64,000 bases of DNA from Sporichthyaceae bacterium (GTDB lineage Bacteria > Actinomycetota > Actinomycetes > Sporichthyales > Sporichthyaceae), in the NCBI GenBank assembly GCA_036269075.1, contig DATASX010000123.1, positions 29,945 to 93,944 of the forward strand, written 5' to 3'. The translations under genes and the position numbers were made by a program. A model generated the notes under the pieces. It made no database searches. It was not told the DNA's origin and was given only the letters and a program-made list of their open reading frames with translations. Below are positions 33,695 to 43,432 of the stretch, one piece after another (positions within the stretch are counted from its first letter, which is position 1; every line of letters starts with the position of its first letter).

Positions 33695-34447
33695 TCAGCG
33701 GCGGCGGGGACCGTTCGCCTGGGCGGTGAGGTCGCTGTTGGGGTCCGCACCGTTGGGGTCCGCACCGTTGTTGAAGGCCCCGTTGCTGGAGGCCCCGTTG
33801 TTGGAGGCCCCGTTGTCGTTCGGCCCGTTGTAGGCGCCGTTGTTGTAGGAACCGTTGCCGTTGTTCCAGTTGTCGTCGGTGTTGCAGTCCTGGCTGGTGC
33901 TGCTCCCGTCGCCCCGCGTGCAGGTCAGATTGGCGGGGATGTCCACCGAGATGTGGCCGCTGGACAACGACGTCAGGGTGACCGAGGCGGGCAACGTGAA
34001 GTTGTCGCGCGGGCAGGCCGGTCCGTTGTCGAAACCGACCGACCCGATCGTGGTCCCCGTCGGCTGGGTCACGTAGAGCACCACATCCTCGTTCTGCGCC
34101 GGGCCCGAGGTGAACGTCGACCGGAGGATGTGCAGCCCGATCGCGGCCACGTCGTAACCACTGTTGGCAGCCGACCCTGTGACGCAATACGCTCGCCCGA
34201 CGGCCTGCTGGGTGCCGTCCGAAAGCTGCACCTGGCCGGCTGCGTGGTACAGCCCGCCCTCGACGTCGCGGATGCTCAGCTGGGCCGTGGTCGTGTTCGG
34301 CGTGGTCCCGGTGGTGAGCTGCCCGAATCCGGTGACCCGGGTGTCGTCGCTGCTGCGCGCGGCCTGCGCCACCCCCGGGATCATCACCACTGCGATCGAC
34401 ACCATCGGCACGAATGCTGCTGCGAGTGCTCGACCAGTTCTATTCAT
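33695..34447 (-). CDS. Secreted protein with C-terminal Asn-Gly-Ala tandem repeats
   Basis: The ATG at 34447 has AGAGGGG 6 nt upstream. Signal peptide RTGRALAAAFVPMVSIAVVMIPGVAQA, then a folded domain of about 165 residues with YHAAGQVQLSDGTQQAVGRAYC and paired cysteines, then about 45 residues of repeats (NNGAYNG, DNGASNNGASSNGAFNNGADPNGADPN) ending in a basic RRR. The repeats come from a degenerate 15-bp minisatellite. No anchor or enzyme motif. Probably a surface or matrix protein; unknown. Confidence 0.7.
   Translation of the reverse strand: MNRTGRALAAAFVPMVSIAVVMIPGVAQAARSSDDTRVTGFGQLTTGTTPNTTTAQLSIRDVEGGLYHAAGQVQLSDGTQQAVGRAYCVTGSAANSGYDVAAIGLHILRSTFTSGPAQNEDVVLYVTQPTGTTIGSVGFDNGPACPRDNFTLPASVTLTSLSSGHISVDIPANLTCTRGDGSSTSQDCNTDDNWNNGNGSYNNGAYNGPNDNGASNNGASSNGAFNNGADPNGADPNSDLTAQANGPRRR
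33735..33855. repeat. Minisatellite of about 15 bp within the secreted Asn-Gly protein
   Basis: The plus strand reads CCGTTGTTGGAGGCC and close variants in tandem, beginning with two identical GTTGGGGTCCGCACC units (33739, 33754). It encodes the Asn-Gly-Ala repeats and is expected to vary in copy number. Confidence 0.75.
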
Positions 34448-34868
34448 CGGTTTCCCCTCTTGTTGCGACAAATCAGGCGCGACGGCCGTTGTCATCCCCC
34501 CGCCGCCTCGAGACCAGACGTGATCGTCGAGAAGCCCAGACTTGTGGACGCTTTCGGTGAGGCGCCCGCGACTTTGGCCAAGAGCCGAACCCTCTTTGAG
34601 GCCTGATTGCGCCCGGTGCGCGAAGGCAACGGATGCGCATTTGTCGCCGATTCGGAAAGTGCTCGATGTCGGGATTCGCGCCGGTACGGGATTGGCCCGA
34701 TCGGTGACCAATTTTTGGCAGCCGGACAGGTTTGGCCGGCCCTCGTCCCTATGCGTCCCGAATGCCCAGGTTCCCCCCATGAGCTCCGCACGTCGGACGG
34801 GGTGGTGCGCACACGCGGCCCGGGTGCGTTAATGAGGGCAAGCCGGGACGCCACGGAAGGAACTGACG
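34448..34868. other. 421-bp intergenic region, less GC-rich, no gene recognised
   Basis: Divergent region between the Asn-Gly protein and the nitroreductase. It is visibly less GC-rich than its surroundings (for example TGACCAATTTTTGGCAG near 34705). Frames through it have no conserved motif or ribosome-binding site. It should contain the promoters for both flanking genes; GGAAGGAACTGACG is the ribosome-binding site for the nitroreductase. No riboswitch or tRNA is apparent. Confidence 0.5.
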
Positions 34869-35537
34869 ATGGAGTTCAAGGCAGCTGTCGGCAGCCGGCG
34901 CACCGTGCGCAGATTCGAGCCGGATCGCCCGGTCGAGAAGGCCAAGATCCGGGCGATCCTCGAGGCGGCCGCGCAACAGAGTCAGCACGGCAACGCGCAA
35001 CTGGTCCGCAAGGCCGTCGTCGTCACCAAGGGCGAGACCCCGGACGTGATCCGCGACGCGCTGATCGACGCGCTGTACCACCAGCCGCAGGCCGCGGCGG
35101 CCCCGGTGGCGATCGTCTGGGTGCAGGACATGTCCGGCTGGAACCACAACCGGGAGAAGGTGCGCGCTCTGCTCGACGCCCGCCCGCCGAGCGAGGGCTG
35201 GGAGGCAGACTTCGCCGACAGCGGCCTGGCGCCCGAGGACCTGGTCATCCATCCCGACACCAACAGCGCGTTCACCGAGTGGCTGACCTCGTTCGAGTGC
35301 GGCCTGGCCGTCGGCTCGGCGCTGCTGGCCGCCGTCGATGCGGGCCTGGGGACCGGCCTGATCACCGGCCGCCGCGAGGAGATCCGCAAGCTGCTCGACA
35401 TGCCCGCCAGTTGCACCCCGACCCAGGTCCAACTGGTCGGTTACGCGGCGCAGGGCAGGGCACCCGGCCCCACCCGGCCGAGGCCCGGCTTCGACGAGCT
35501 GTACTTCGCCGACACCTGGGGCCGGCCCCTGGCGTGA
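34869..35537 (+). CDS. Nitroreductase family FMN-dependent protein
   Basis: A 222-aa nitroreductase-fold protein: N-terminal AVGSRRTVRRFEPDRPVEKAKIRAILEAA with Arg residues that hold FMN phosphate, and C-terminal FECGLAVGSALLAAVDAGLGTGLITGRREEI with the second FMN loop. Strong ribosome-binding site GGAAGGAA. It lies directly upstream of fbiA and fbiC. The C-terminal half of mycobacterial FbiB is a nitroreductase-like domain that reduces dehydro-F420-0, so a role in F420 maturation is conceivable, but this protein lacks the CofE ligase part and could equally be an unrelated nitroreductase. Confidence 0.82.
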   Translation: MEFKAAVGSRRTVRRFEPDRPVEKAKIRAILEAAAQQSQHGNAQLVRKAVVVTKGETPDVIRDALIDALYHQPQAAAAPVAIVWVQDMSGWNHNREKVRALLDARPPSEGWEADFADSGLAPEDLVIHPDTNSAFTEWLTSFECGLAVGSALLAAVDAGLGTGLITGRREEIRKLLDMPASCTPTQVQLVGYAAQGRAPGPTRPRPGFDELYFADTWGRPLA

Positions 35538-35558
35538 CGCCGAACCGGTGCCGCTCGC

Positions 35559-35615
35559 CGATCATCGATGATCGTACGGCGCACTCTCATACGCGGACGG
35601 CGCACTCTCATACGC
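35559..35615 (-). repeat. Dispersed intergenic element, copy B (inverted relative to copy A)
   Basis: The 16-bp palindrome CGATCATCGATGATCG (35559-35574) is followed by two units GCACTCTCATACGC (35581 and 35602, 21-bp period). Its reverse complement reads (GCGTATGAGAGTGC...)x2 then the palindrome, as in 8379-8436. It lies between the nitroreductase stop and fbiA. Confidence 0.85.
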
Positions 35616-35650
35616 GGGCCGTCCGGGAGACCGACACCGAGGAGCGGGCA

Positions 35651-36622
35651 ATGCGCATCGTCGGCCTCGGCGGCGGGATCGGTGCCGCCCGACTGTGGCG
35701 GGCGCTGCTGGACCGTGTCGACCCGGCCGAGGTCACGATCATCGGCAACACCGGCGACGACCTGTGGATCCACGGCCTGCGGGTCTGCCCGGACCTGGAC
35801 ACCGTGCTCTACGCCCTGACGGGCCGTCAGGATCCCGAGCGGGGCTGGGGCCTGCGCGACGAGACGTGGCGATGCATGGCCGCGCTCGGCGAGCTCGGCG
35901 GGGCCGCCTGGTTCAACCTCGGCGACACCGACCTGGCCACCCATCTGTACCGGACCGGTGCGCTGCGGGCCGGGCGTCGGCTGTCCGAGGTGACCGCGGA
36001 CCTGGCCGCGCGACTGGGCCTGCGGGCCCGGTTGCTGCCGATGACCGACGACGAGGTCGAGACGCACGTCCGCACCGACACGGGCACCGTCCACTACCAG
36101 GAGTTCTACATCGCCCGCGGCGCCACGGACCCGGTGCGTGCGGTGGAGTTCCGCGGTGCGGAGCACGCGACCCCGGCACCCGGGGTCCTCGAGGCGATCG
36201 CGGCGGCGGACCGGATCATCATCGGGCCGAGCAACCCGGTGGCCAGCATCGGACCGATTCTGGCCGTGCCGGGCATCCGCGACGCGATCAAGGCCGCCGC
36301 GGTGCCGGTCATCGGGGTGACGCCGATCGTCAGCGGCGTCGCGATCATCTGCGCGGGGGAGCAGCGGCGGGCCGACAGTCGCACGGCGCTGCTGGCGGCG
36401 CTGGGACGCCCCGGCACAGCCGCCGCGGCCGCCGAACTGCTCGCCGGGTTGCTGGACGCGTTCGTCGTCGACCTGGCCGATCGGGACGAGGTCAGCGGAT
36501 ACTCGCCGGGTCCGGACCTGCTGCTCGCGCATACGCTGGCTGACGAGAACGGACAGTTCCGCCGTTTCCGGGAAGTGGATCTGGTGGACCTGTTGTTGTC
36601 CTACCGACCGGATCAGCGCTGA
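35651..36622 (+). CDS. fbiA: 2-phospho-L-lactate (phosphoenolpyruvyl) transferase CofD/FbiA
   Basis: Transfers the phospholactyl or phosphoenolpyruvyl group to Fo, forming (dehydro-)F420-0. The 323-aa protein shows the CofD signature [70 protein letters not shown] and [20 protein letters not shown] 35651 with GAGGAGCGGGCA upstream. A perfect copy of the dispersed palindrome (35816-35830) lies in frame. fbiC begins 14 nt after its stop, so they form an operon. Confidence 0.95.
   Translation: MRIVGLGGGIGAARLWRALLDRVDPAEVTIIGNTGDDLWIHGLRVCPDLDTVLYALTGRQDPERGWGLRDETWRCMAALGELGGAAWFNLGDTDLATHLYRTGALRAGRRLSEVTADLAARLGLRARLLPMTDDEVETHVRTDTGTVHYQEFYIARGATDPVRAVEFRGAEHATPAPGVLEAIAAADRIIIGPSNPVASIGPILAVPGIRDAIKAAAVPVIGVTPIVSGVAIICAGEQRRADSRTALLAALGRPGTAAAAAELLAGLLDAFVVDLADRDEVSGYSPGPDLLLAHTLADENGQFRRFREVDLVDLLLSYRPDQR
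35816..35830 (+). repeat. Interrupted palindrome CTGACG-GGC-CGTCAG
   Basis: Perfect arms, within fbiA, in phase CTG ACG GGC CGT CAG (Leu-Thr-Gly-Arg-Gln). Confidence 0.6.
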
Positions 36623-36636
36623 CCGTTGGAGTAGGT

Positions 36637-39234
36637 ATGACCCTGACGCACCACGAGGCGCTGCCGAACGCCGCCGAGGTGCGCCGTGCGCTGCGCCGGG
36701 CCCGCGACGGCGCGACGATCTCCGTCGACGAGGCTCGGGCGTTGCTCGCGGCCCGCGGCGAGGCACTCACCGACCTGATGACCACCGCCGCCCGGGTCCG
36801 CGACGCGGGTCTGATCGCGGCCGGGCGACCCGGTGTGGTGACGTTCTCGCCCAAGGTCTTCGTGCCGGTGACCAAGCTGTGCCGCGACCGCTGCCACTAC
36901 TGCACGTTCGCCCTGACCCCCGGTGAGCTGCGCAACCAGGGGCTGAACCCCTACCTGTCCGCCGACGAGGTGCTCCAGATCTGCCGGGCCGGGGCCGCCG
37001 CGGGTTGCAAGGAAGCGCTGTTCACCCTCGGGGACCGCCCCGAGGACCGCTGGGATGTGGCCCGGCAATGGCTCGACGAAGCCGGCTACGACTCGACGTT
37101 GGACTACATCCGGTCGTTGGCGATCCGGGTGCTGGAGGAGACCGGCCTGCTGCCGCACCTCAACCCCGGCGTGATGACCTGGTCGGAGCTCGCCCGGCTC
37201 AAGCCGGTCGCCCCGTCGATGGGCATGATGCTCGAGACGACTGCGACCCGGTTGTTCACCGAGAAGGGCGGCGCGCACTTCGGCTCCCCGGACAAGGACC
37301 CCGCGGTACGCCTGCGGGTGATGGAGGACGCCGGTCGGCACAACGTCCCGTTCACCACCGGCCTGCTGATCGGCATCGGTGAGACGTTGACCGAACGGGC
37401 CGAGTCGCTGTTCGCGATCCGCAAGGTGGCCCGGGCCTACGGGCACATCCAGGAAGTGATCATCCAGAACTTCCGCGCCAAGCCCGACACCGCGATGCGC
37501 ACCTGGCCGGACGCGGAAGTGCAGGAGTACCTGGCCGCGATCGCCACCGCCCGGGTGGTACTCGGCCCGAAGGCCCGCGTGCAGGCCCCGCCGAACCTGT
37601 CGGCCCCGCAGGACCTCGCGCCGCTGCTGGGCGCCGGGGTCGACGACTGGGGCGGGGTCTCCCCGCTGACCCCGGACCACGTCAACCCCGAGCGGCCCTG
37701 GCCGGCCATCGACGTGCTGCGCAAGGCCACCGCCGACGCCGGGTTCAGGTTGGCCGAACGGCTCACCGTGCACCCGGAGTACGTCCGCGCCGGCGAGCCG
37801 TGGATCGACCCGCGGGTGCTGCCGCACGTGCGCGCGCTGACCGACCCGGACACCGGTCTGTCCCGCTCCGGACCGGTCGCGGCCGGCCTGCCCTGGCAGG
37901 AGCCCGACCCGGGTTGGGGTGGCGCGGGCAGCGGCCGCACCGACCTGCACACCGCGATCGACACTGAGGGCCGGCGTACCGAGACCCGTTCGGACTTCGA
38001 CGCCGCCTACGGCGACTGGGACTCCGTGCGCGAGGAGGCCGCTCGCATCCTGTCCGCCCCCGAACGCCTGGACGCCGACGTCCGCGGGGCGTTGCGCGCG
38101 GCCGAGGCCGACCCAGCCGGCCTGAGCGACGATCAGGCACTCGCGCTGATGACCTGCGACGGCCCGGCGCTGAGCGCGCTGCTGGAACTGGCCGACTCGA
38201 TCCGGCGCGACGTGGTCGGTGACGAGGTCACCTACATCGTCAACCGGAACATCAACTTCACCAACGTCTGCTACACCGGCTGCCGGTTCTGCGCCTTCGC
38301 CCAACGGCGTACCGACGCCGACGCGTACTCGCTGTCCCTGGTCGAGGTCGCCGACCGCGCGCAGGAGGCCTGGTCCTTCGGGGCCACCGAGGTCTGCATG
38401 CAGGGCGGCATCGATCCCGACCTGCCCGGCACCGCCTACTTCGACATCGCCCGGGCGGTGAAGGAACGCGTGCCGGACATGCACGTGCACGCGTTCAGCC
38501 CGATGGAGGTCGTCAACGGCGCGACCCGGTCCGGGATGTCGATCCGGGCCTGGCTCGCCGCCGCCCAGGAAGCAGGCCTGGACACCATTCCGGGAACCGC
38601 GGCGGAGATCCTGGACGACGAGGTCCGTTGGGTGCTGACCAAGGGGAAGCTGCCGACCTCGGCGTGGATCGAGGTCGTCACGACCGCGCACTCACTGGGC
38701 ATCCGGTCATCCTCGACGATGATGTACGGCCACGTCGACACTCCGGCCCATTGGGTCGCGCACCTGAAACTGCTTGCCCGCCTGCAATCCGAGACCGGCG
38801 GGTTCACCGAGTTCGTCCCCCTGCCCTTCGTGCACCACAGCGCGCCGATCTATCTGGCCGGCGTGGCCCGCCCCGGACCCACCCAACGCGACAACCTGGC
38901 CGTCCACGCCATGGCCCGGCTGCTCCTGCACGGGCGCATCGACAACATCCAGACCTCCTGGGTCAAGCTCGGCGTCGAGGGCACCCGCGCGATGCTCGGG
39001 GCCGGCGTCAACGACCTCGGCGGCACGCTGATGGAGGAGACGATCTCCCGGATGGCCGGCTCCGAACACGGCTCGGTCAAGACCCCGGCGCAGATCGAGG
39101 CCATCGCCACCGGTATCGGCCGGCCGGTGCGCCAGCGCACGACGCGCTACGGACAGGTCGACCCGGAACTGGTCCGGCGCTCGCACGAGGCATTCACCTC
39201 GGCACCACGACTGCTGCCGCTGACTACAGCCTGA
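36637..39234 (+). CDS. fbiC: FO synthase FbiC (CofG-CofH fusion)
   Basis: Makes the deazaflavin Fo from tyrosine and 5-amino-6-ribitylaminouracil using two radical-SAM domains. The 865-aa fusion carries [12 protein letters not shown] (Cys82, 86, 89) in the N-terminal CofG half and [12 protein letters not shown] (Cys545, 549, 552) in the C-terminal CofH half. [17 protein letters not shown] and [19 protein letters not shown] are typical of FbiC. The length matches mycobacterial FbiC (about 860 aa). It is preceded by fbiA; a secreted Ig-like gene converges 3 nt after its stop. Confidence 0.97.
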   Translation: MTLTHHEALPNAAEVRRALRRARDGATISVDEARALLAARGEALTDLMTTAARVRDAGLIAAGRPGVVTFSPKVFVPVTKLCRDRCHYCTFALTPGELRNQGLNPYLSADEVLQICRAGAAAGCKEALFTLGDRPEDRWDVARQWLDEAGYDSTLDYIRSLAIRVLEETGLLPHLNPGVMTWSELARLKPVAPSMGMMLETTATRLFTEKGGAHFGSPDKDPAVRLRVMEDAGRHNVPFTTGLLIGIGETLTERAESLFAIRKVARAYGHIQEVIIQNFRAKPDTAMRTWPDAEVQEYLAAIATARVVLGPKARVQAPPNLSAPQDLAPLLGAGVDDWGGVSPLTPDHVNPERPWPAIDVLRKATADAGFRLAERLTVHPEYVRAGEPWIDPRVLPHVRALTDPDTGLSRSGPVAAGLPWQEPDPGWGGAGSGRTDLHTAIDTEGRRTETRSDFDAAYGDWDSVREEAARILSAPERLDADVRGALRAAEADPAGLSDDQALALMTCDGPALSALLELADSIRRDVVGDEVTYIVNRNINFTNVCYTGCRFCAFAQRRTDADAYSLSLVEVADRAQEAWSFGATEVCMQGGIDPDLPGTAYFDIARAVKERVPDMHVHAFSPMEVVNGATRSGMSIRAWLAAAQEAGLDTIPGTAAEILDDEVRWVLTKGKLPTSAWIEVVTTAHSLGIRSSSTMMYGHVDTPAHWVAHLKLLARLQSETGGFTEFVPLPFVHHSAPIYLAGVARPGPTQRDNLAVHAMARLLLHGRIDNIQTSWVKLGVEGTRAMLGAGVNDLGGTLMEETISRMAGSEHGSVKTPAQIEAIATGIGRPVRQRTTRYGQVDPELVRRSHEAFTSAPRLLPLTTA

Positions 39235-39237
39235 GGT

Positions 39238-39687
39238 TCAACGCGCGGCGACGGTGATCACAGCGCTGGAGGCGCCGGCGTAGTGCGGGTCCTCCAGGGA
39301 GCGGGCGCGGAAGTCGGTCCGCGGGCTGGCCACGGGCACGACGAACACGGCGCGGCCACGCGAGTCGGTGATCGCCCGGGCTGCTTCGGTCCAGGCCCGC
39401 GAACCCTCGAGCTTGTGTTCCAGCACGACGGTCGCCCCGTTGATCGCCTCGCCGTCGGCGGCCAGGTGGACCGCCGTGCCCAGCGATGCGGGCTGCGCCG
39501 ACCGTACGTCCAACGGCCCGGAGATGGAGACCATCACCGGGACCGATCCGACGAGCATCTGCGTGCTGGCGGCCGCGGTCAGGGCGGTGGTGGTGCCGCC
39601 GCCGGCGGGCATGGCAGCTCGCGCGCAGACCAGCACGGCGGCGACACCCAGCACGAGCGTGTGTGGTTTGACCCGTCCACCGAACAC
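39238..39687 (-). CDS. Secreted Ig-like-domain protein, 149 aa
   Basis: ATG 39687 (MFGGRVKPHTLVLGVAAVLVC) opens a signal peptide or anchor, then one domain of about 90 residues with the beta-sandwich pattern of bacterial Ig-like/fibronectin repeats: SISGPLDVRSAQPASLGTAVHLAADGEAINGATVVLEHK, RGRAVFVVPVASPRTDFRARSLEDPHYAGASSAVITV. Such single domains occur in cell-surface or polysaccharide-binding proteins. Function not identified. It is convergent with fbiC. Confidence 0.65.
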   Translation of the reverse strand: MFGGRVKPHTLVLGVAAVLVCARAAMPAGGGTTTALTAAASTQMLVGSVPVMVSISGPLDVRSAQPASLGTAVHLAADGEAINGATVVLEHKLEGSRAWTEAARAITDSRGRAVFVVPVASPRTDFRARSLEDPHYAGASSAVITVAAR

Positions 39688-39765
39688 GGCGCCCCCTTAG
39701 ATCAACAAGGAGGCTAGCGGCGATCTCGTGTGACTCCTGGGATTTGAGTGACGCGTGTTGTGAAT

Positions 39766-40167
39766 TTACTTCGGTTCCAGCTTGATCGAGAGACTGTTGA
39801 TGCAGTACCGCAGCCCGGTCGGGAACTGCGGCGCGTCGTTGAAGACGTGGCCCAGGTGACTGCCGCAGGTCCGGCAGCGCACCTCGACGCGCCTCATGCC
39901 GTGCGAGTTGTCGATCACCTGCTCGACCGCGTCGCTGTCGCTCGGGTCGTGGAACGACGGCCAGCCGCAGTGGGCCTCGAACTTCGTGTCCGAGCGGAAC
40001 AGCTCCGCGCCGCAGGCGCGACAGTTGTAGACGCCGACGGTGTCGGTCTCCACGTACTCCCCGGACCAGGGGCGTTCGGTCCCGGACTCGCGCAGGACGT
40101 GGTACTCCTCGGGAGAGAGATCCGCACGCCACTCGTCGTCGGTCTTCTCGACCGGATAGGTAGTCAT
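39766..40167 (-). CDS. msrB: Peptide-methionine (R)-S-oxide reductase MsrB
   Basis: Reduces methionine-R-sulfoxide in proteins. The 133-aa form has [51 protein letters not shown] and the catalytic Cys in [13 protein letters not shown]. The two CxxC pairs are the zinc-binding type. ATG 40167 gives [13 protein letters not shown]; five more residues are possible from 40182. It is divergent from the LigD-polymerase gene. Confidence 0.95.
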   Translation of the reverse strand: MTTYPVEKTDDEWRADLSPEEYHVLRESGTERPWSGEYVETDTVGVYNCRACGAELFRSDTKFEAHCGWPSFHDPSDSDAVEQVIDNSHGMRRVEVRCRTCGSHLGHVFNDAPQFPTGLRYCINSLSIKLEPK

Positions 40168-40218
40168 GTCGTAATTGAACAATCCCGCGGCTGCGTCGAT
40201 ACCAGGGCCCCACTCCCA

Positions 40219-40224
40219 TAGGTT
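40219..40224 (+). promoter_or_regulatory. Candidate -10 element TAGGTT for the leaderless LigD-type polymerase
   Basis: TAGGTT fits TANNNT and ends 8 nt before the ATG at 40233; no Shine-Dalgarno sequence is seen. Confidence 0.45.
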
Positions 40225-40232
40225 CTACAGGC

Positions 40233-41294
40233 ATGGCAACGCCGTTCGTGGAGCTCGAGGTCGGATCCCGCGTCGTACGGGTCAGCAACCCGGAGAAGAT
40301 CTACTTCGCCGAGCCGGGCATCCCGAAGCTGGAGCTGGTCGAGTACTACCTCGCCGTGTCCGACGGCATCCTGCGCGCGCTGCGCGATCGCCCCACCACG
40401 CTGGAACGCTGGCCCGGCGGGGTGTTCGAGGGCGCGAAGCGCGCCACCCGGGCCGACCCGAGGGGCGACGCGTTCTACCAGAAGCGCGTGCCGCAGGGCG
40501 CGCCGGACTGGGTCGAGACCGCCGAGATCACCTTCCCCAGCGGCCGCGCCGCCGACGAGATCTGCCCGACCGAGGCCGCGGTCATCGCGTACTGCGCGAA
40601 CCTGGGAACGATCACCTTCCATCCGTGGCCGGTCCGCCGGTTCGACGTCGACCACCCCGACGAGTTGCGCATCGACCTCGACCCGCAGCCGGGTACGGAT
40701 TTCCGCGACGCCGTCGCGGTCGCCGCCTGCGCGCGGGAGGTGCTCGACGAACTGGGCTGGACGGCGTTCCCGAAGACCTCCGGCGGCCGCGGCGTGCACA
40801 TCTACGTCCGCATCGAGCCGCGTTGGTCGTTCACGCACGTGCGCCACGCCGCCATCGCGTTCGGCCGGGAACTCGAGCGGCGCATGCCCGGGCGGGTCAC
40901 CACCAAGTGGTGGAAGGAGGAGCGCGGCGAGACCGTGTTCGTCGACTACAACCAGAACGCGCGCGACCGCACCATCGCCAGCGCCTACTCGGTCCGCCCG
41001 CAGGCCCACGCCCCGGTCTCCGCGCCGATGCGGTGGGACGAACTGGCCGACGTCGACCCGCGGGATCTGACGGTCCGGACCATGCCCGCCCGCTTCGCCG
41101 AGGTCGGCGATCTGCACGCCGCCATCGACGAGATCGCGCACGACCTGAGCCCGCTGCTGGAGTGGTACGACCGCGACATCGCGGACCGCGGACTGGACGA
41201 CATGCCCTACCCACCGGAGTACCCGAAGATGGCCGGCGAGCCGAAGCGCGTCCAACCGAGCCGGGCCCGCAAGGAGGCCGAGTCGCCGGATTGA
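40233..41294 (+). CDS. LigD polymerase-domain protein (archaeo-eukaryotic primase-like)
   Basis: A free-standing 353-aa polymerase domain of the LigD type. It has VRVSNPEKIYFAEPGIPKLELVEYYLAVSDGIL, the metal-binding DxD in LRIDLDPQPGTDF, TSGGRGVHIYVRIEP and VFVDYNQNARDRTIASAYSVRP. Such proteins fill gaps with ribo- or deoxynucleotides in end joining or excision repair; the mycobacterial counterpart is PolD1, encoded next to LigC. A ligC-like gene lies 2.1 kb downstream, separated by a subtilase. No ku gene is in the window. Confidence 0.9.
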   Translation: MATPFVELEVGSRVVRVSNPEKIYFAEPGIPKLELVEYYLAVSDGILRALRDRPTTLERWPGGVFEGAKRATRADPRGDAFYQKRVPQGAPDWVETAEITFPSGRAADEICPTEAAVIAYCANLGTITFHPWPVRRFDVDHPDELRIDLDPQPGTDFRDAVAVAACAREVLDELGWTAFPKTSGGRGVHIYVRIEPRWSFTHVRHAAIAFGRELERRMPGRVTTKWWKEERGETVFVDYNQNARDRTIASAYSVRPQAHAPVSAPMRWDELADVDPRDLTVRTMPARFAEVGDLHAAIDEIAHDLSPLLEWYDRDIADRGLDDMPYPPEYPKMAGEPKRVQPSRARKEAESPD

Positions 41295-41318
41295 GCGGCA
41301 CGCCGACGGCGGCCCTGG

Positions 41319-43283
41319 TCAGCCGGTGGGCTGCCCGGTCGAGGGAGCGTCGTCCTGCGGCGGGCTCAGCGTCGGCGCCGTCGAGGGCTCGGCGTTCGGT
41401 TGCGGTGCGTCGCTCGGGGCACCCGACGGCGGGCTCGAGGCGTCCGGGGCCGCGGTGGGGCCCGGGGTCTCGGTCGGACCCGGTGTCGGCGTCTCGGTCG
41501 GGGCCGGCGTGGCCGCCGGCTGCGGGCGCGGCGGCGTCTTCGGTGGCGGGCCCAACGCCGGCAGGAGCTTCGGCAGCAACGCGACGCCCCCGGCGCTGAC
41601 CATGCCGGCGCCGTAGAAGCTGTTGGTGTCGAACTTCTCCGAGCAGGTCTGGGTGAACGACTTGGCGCCGTCGGCCTGCTTGAGCGTGTAGCGGTAAGCG
41701 GCCGGCCGCGGACAGGACCGACGGTCCACCGAGAGCAGCATCGCCTCCTCGGTCAACCGCGGGTCGAGCACGAGCCGGTCGTTCACGACCGTGCCGAACC
41801 GGCTGATCGCCAACGCGGCGACCCCACTCGCGTGCGGTGCGGCCATCGAGGTGCCCTGGAGGTACTGGTAGTAGGCGCAGGTGCCGTTCTCGCAGTCCTT
41901 GACGACGAACGGGGTCGTCGGGGTGCCGTTGCCATCGACGTCGCCGACCGAGCGGGCCACCTTCTCCGGGTACGCGCCGAGGATCTGCGCGGTGGGGTCG
42001 ACCCGGGCGTCCGGGGTGTCGAACGCGTCGCCGCCGGGGGCCGAGAACCGGTTGTACTTGAGGCTGTAGTTCGAGTAGTACGCCTTGCGACCGCTCGGGC
42101 CCAACGCGCCGATGGAGACCACGCCGGTGGTCTCGGCGGGCACGGTCAGGCACGAGGAGTCCAGCGTCCGCGGGTAGGAGTGACCCGGCGGGTAGTCCGG
42201 ACTCTTCGGGTCGAGGGTCACGTGGTCCATGTCGGTGCTCTCGTTGCCCAACGCGCTGATCACGGTGACGTTGTGGTCGCGGGCGTAGCTCACCGCCCGC
42301 TGGATCGCCTCGATCGTCGTGCGCTGCTCGGTCTGGGCGGCGGCGTCGTCCTTGGGGTTGTTCGGGCAGTTGAACAGCCACGGGTCCACGTAGAAGCTCA
42401 GGTTGACGACGTTCAGCCCGGCGTCGCCGGCGTAGGTCAGCGCGTTGATCACCGGCTGCAGCAGGAAGAACCCGGAGCTCTGCCCGGCCCGTACGTCGAC
42501 GAGCCGGACGTTCGGCGCCACGCCGGCGATGCCGAGCCCGTTGATCGGGGCGCCGATCACCGAGGCGACGTGGGTGCCGTGCCCGTTGTTGTCGACGCCG
42601 ACCGGGTCCGTGCAGGACTGCTCCGGGCACGGGCCGTCGGTGACCGGGTTGTCGGTGACGAAGTTGCGCGAGTCGGCGGCGTCGAAGTTCGGGGCGATGT
42701 CCGGATGGGACGAGTCCACGCCGGTGTCGACCACGCCGACCCGAACCCGCGGGTCGCCGAGTTCGGTTGCGTAGGAGCCGGTGTCGGTGGCCTGCATCAT
42801 CGCCATGTCCCACTGGCGGGACCCCAGCGGCTCGGCCTTGGCGGATCCGGCGTCGGAGCGGACCCGGTTCGCGTTCGGGTGCAAGGCGCCGCTGCGCAGC
42901 CGCGCCAGCACCGCGGCCCGCTCCGCCGGGGCCAGTCGCTCGACGGCCTCCCGAGCCGCTCGAGTGTCGGGTACCCGCCCGATCGGCCGCTGGTGCGCGG
43001 CCCCGAGGACCGCTCCGCCGCGCGCCACCTGCTTCGTGAAATCGAGGTTGGTGCTGCGCACCACGGCCGTCCCGACGTCACGGTTCTCCTCGAGGACCTT
43101 GCCGTCGGCCGCCGAGATCGCGGCGCGGGCCGCGCGGGCCGAGTGCGGATCCTTGTAGAGCACGACGTAGTCGACCGGGGCACCGACGCGGTGGTCGGGT
43201 TTCACCGAGGCCAGGCTCATTCCCGCGACCGGGACCAGCGCCGCAACCGCGAAAACGCCGAGCTTCAGCCTCAACCCGTGCAC
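41319..43283 (-). CDS. Secreted subtilisin-like serine protease (S8) with Pro-rich tail
   Basis: A 654-aa exported protease. Signal peptide LKLGVFAVAALVPVAGMSLAS, an inhibitor-I9-like propeptide (about 35-95; VDYVVLYKDPHSARAARAAISAADGKV), then the S8 domain: Asp186 in VGVVDTGVDSSH, His235 in NGHGTHVAS, oxyanion Asn in ALGNES, Ser in LQGTSMAAPHASG. A C-terminal low-complexity region follows (about 570-654; Pro/Thr/Ala/Ser-rich), likely a wall-spanning linker. It sits between the LigD-type polymerase and ligC but has no obvious link to repair. Confidence 0.92.
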   Translation of the reverse strand: MHGLRLKLGVFAVAALVPVAGMSLASVKPDHRVGAPVDYVVLYKDPHSARAARAAISAADGKVLEENRDVGTAVVRSTNLDFTKQVARGGAVLGAAHQRPIGRVPDTRAAREAVERLAPAERAAVLARLRSGALHPNANRVRSDAGSAKAEPLGSRQWDMAMMQATDTGSYATELGDPRVRVGVVDTGVDSSHPDIAPNFDAADSRNFVTDNPVTDGPCPEQSCTDPVGVDNNGHGTHVASVIGAPINGLGIAGVAPNVRLVDVRAGQSSGFFLLQPVINALTYAGDAGLNVVNLSFYVDPWLFNCPNNPKDDAAAQTEQRTTIEAIQRAVSYARDHNVTVISALGNESTDMDHVTLDPKSPDYPPGHSYPRTLDSSCLTVPAETTGVVSIGALGPSGRKAYYSNYSLKYNRFSAPGGDAFDTPDARVDPTAQILGAYPEKVARSVGDVDGNGTPTTPFVVKDCENGTCAYYQYLQGTSMAAPHASGVAALAISRFGTVVNDRLVLDPRLTEEAMLLSVDRRSCPRPAAYRYTLKQADGAKSFTQTCSEKFDTNSFYGAGMVSAGGVALLPKLLPALGPPPKTPPRPQPAATPAPTETPTPGPTETPGPTAAPDASSPPSGAPSDAPQPNAEPSTAPTLSPPQDDAPSTGQPTG

Positions 43284-43432
43284 CGTGCGCCCTCCGTCGA
43301 ACCGTCACCTTCCGGGGGCCACGGCTGCATGGCGCAGGCCCCCGCCGCCAACCAGTATGTCCGTTCGGCGAAGTTTCGCCAGGAAGGGGCGGCGCGTCCC
43401 GGGTCATGTCAGGACGGTCCTTTACCGGCAAT

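Noticed and set aside
36613..38691. 692-codon minus-strand frame opposite fbiC
   Set aside because: Antisense shadow of the certain FbiC gene; no motifs, Arg/Gly/Val-biased composition.
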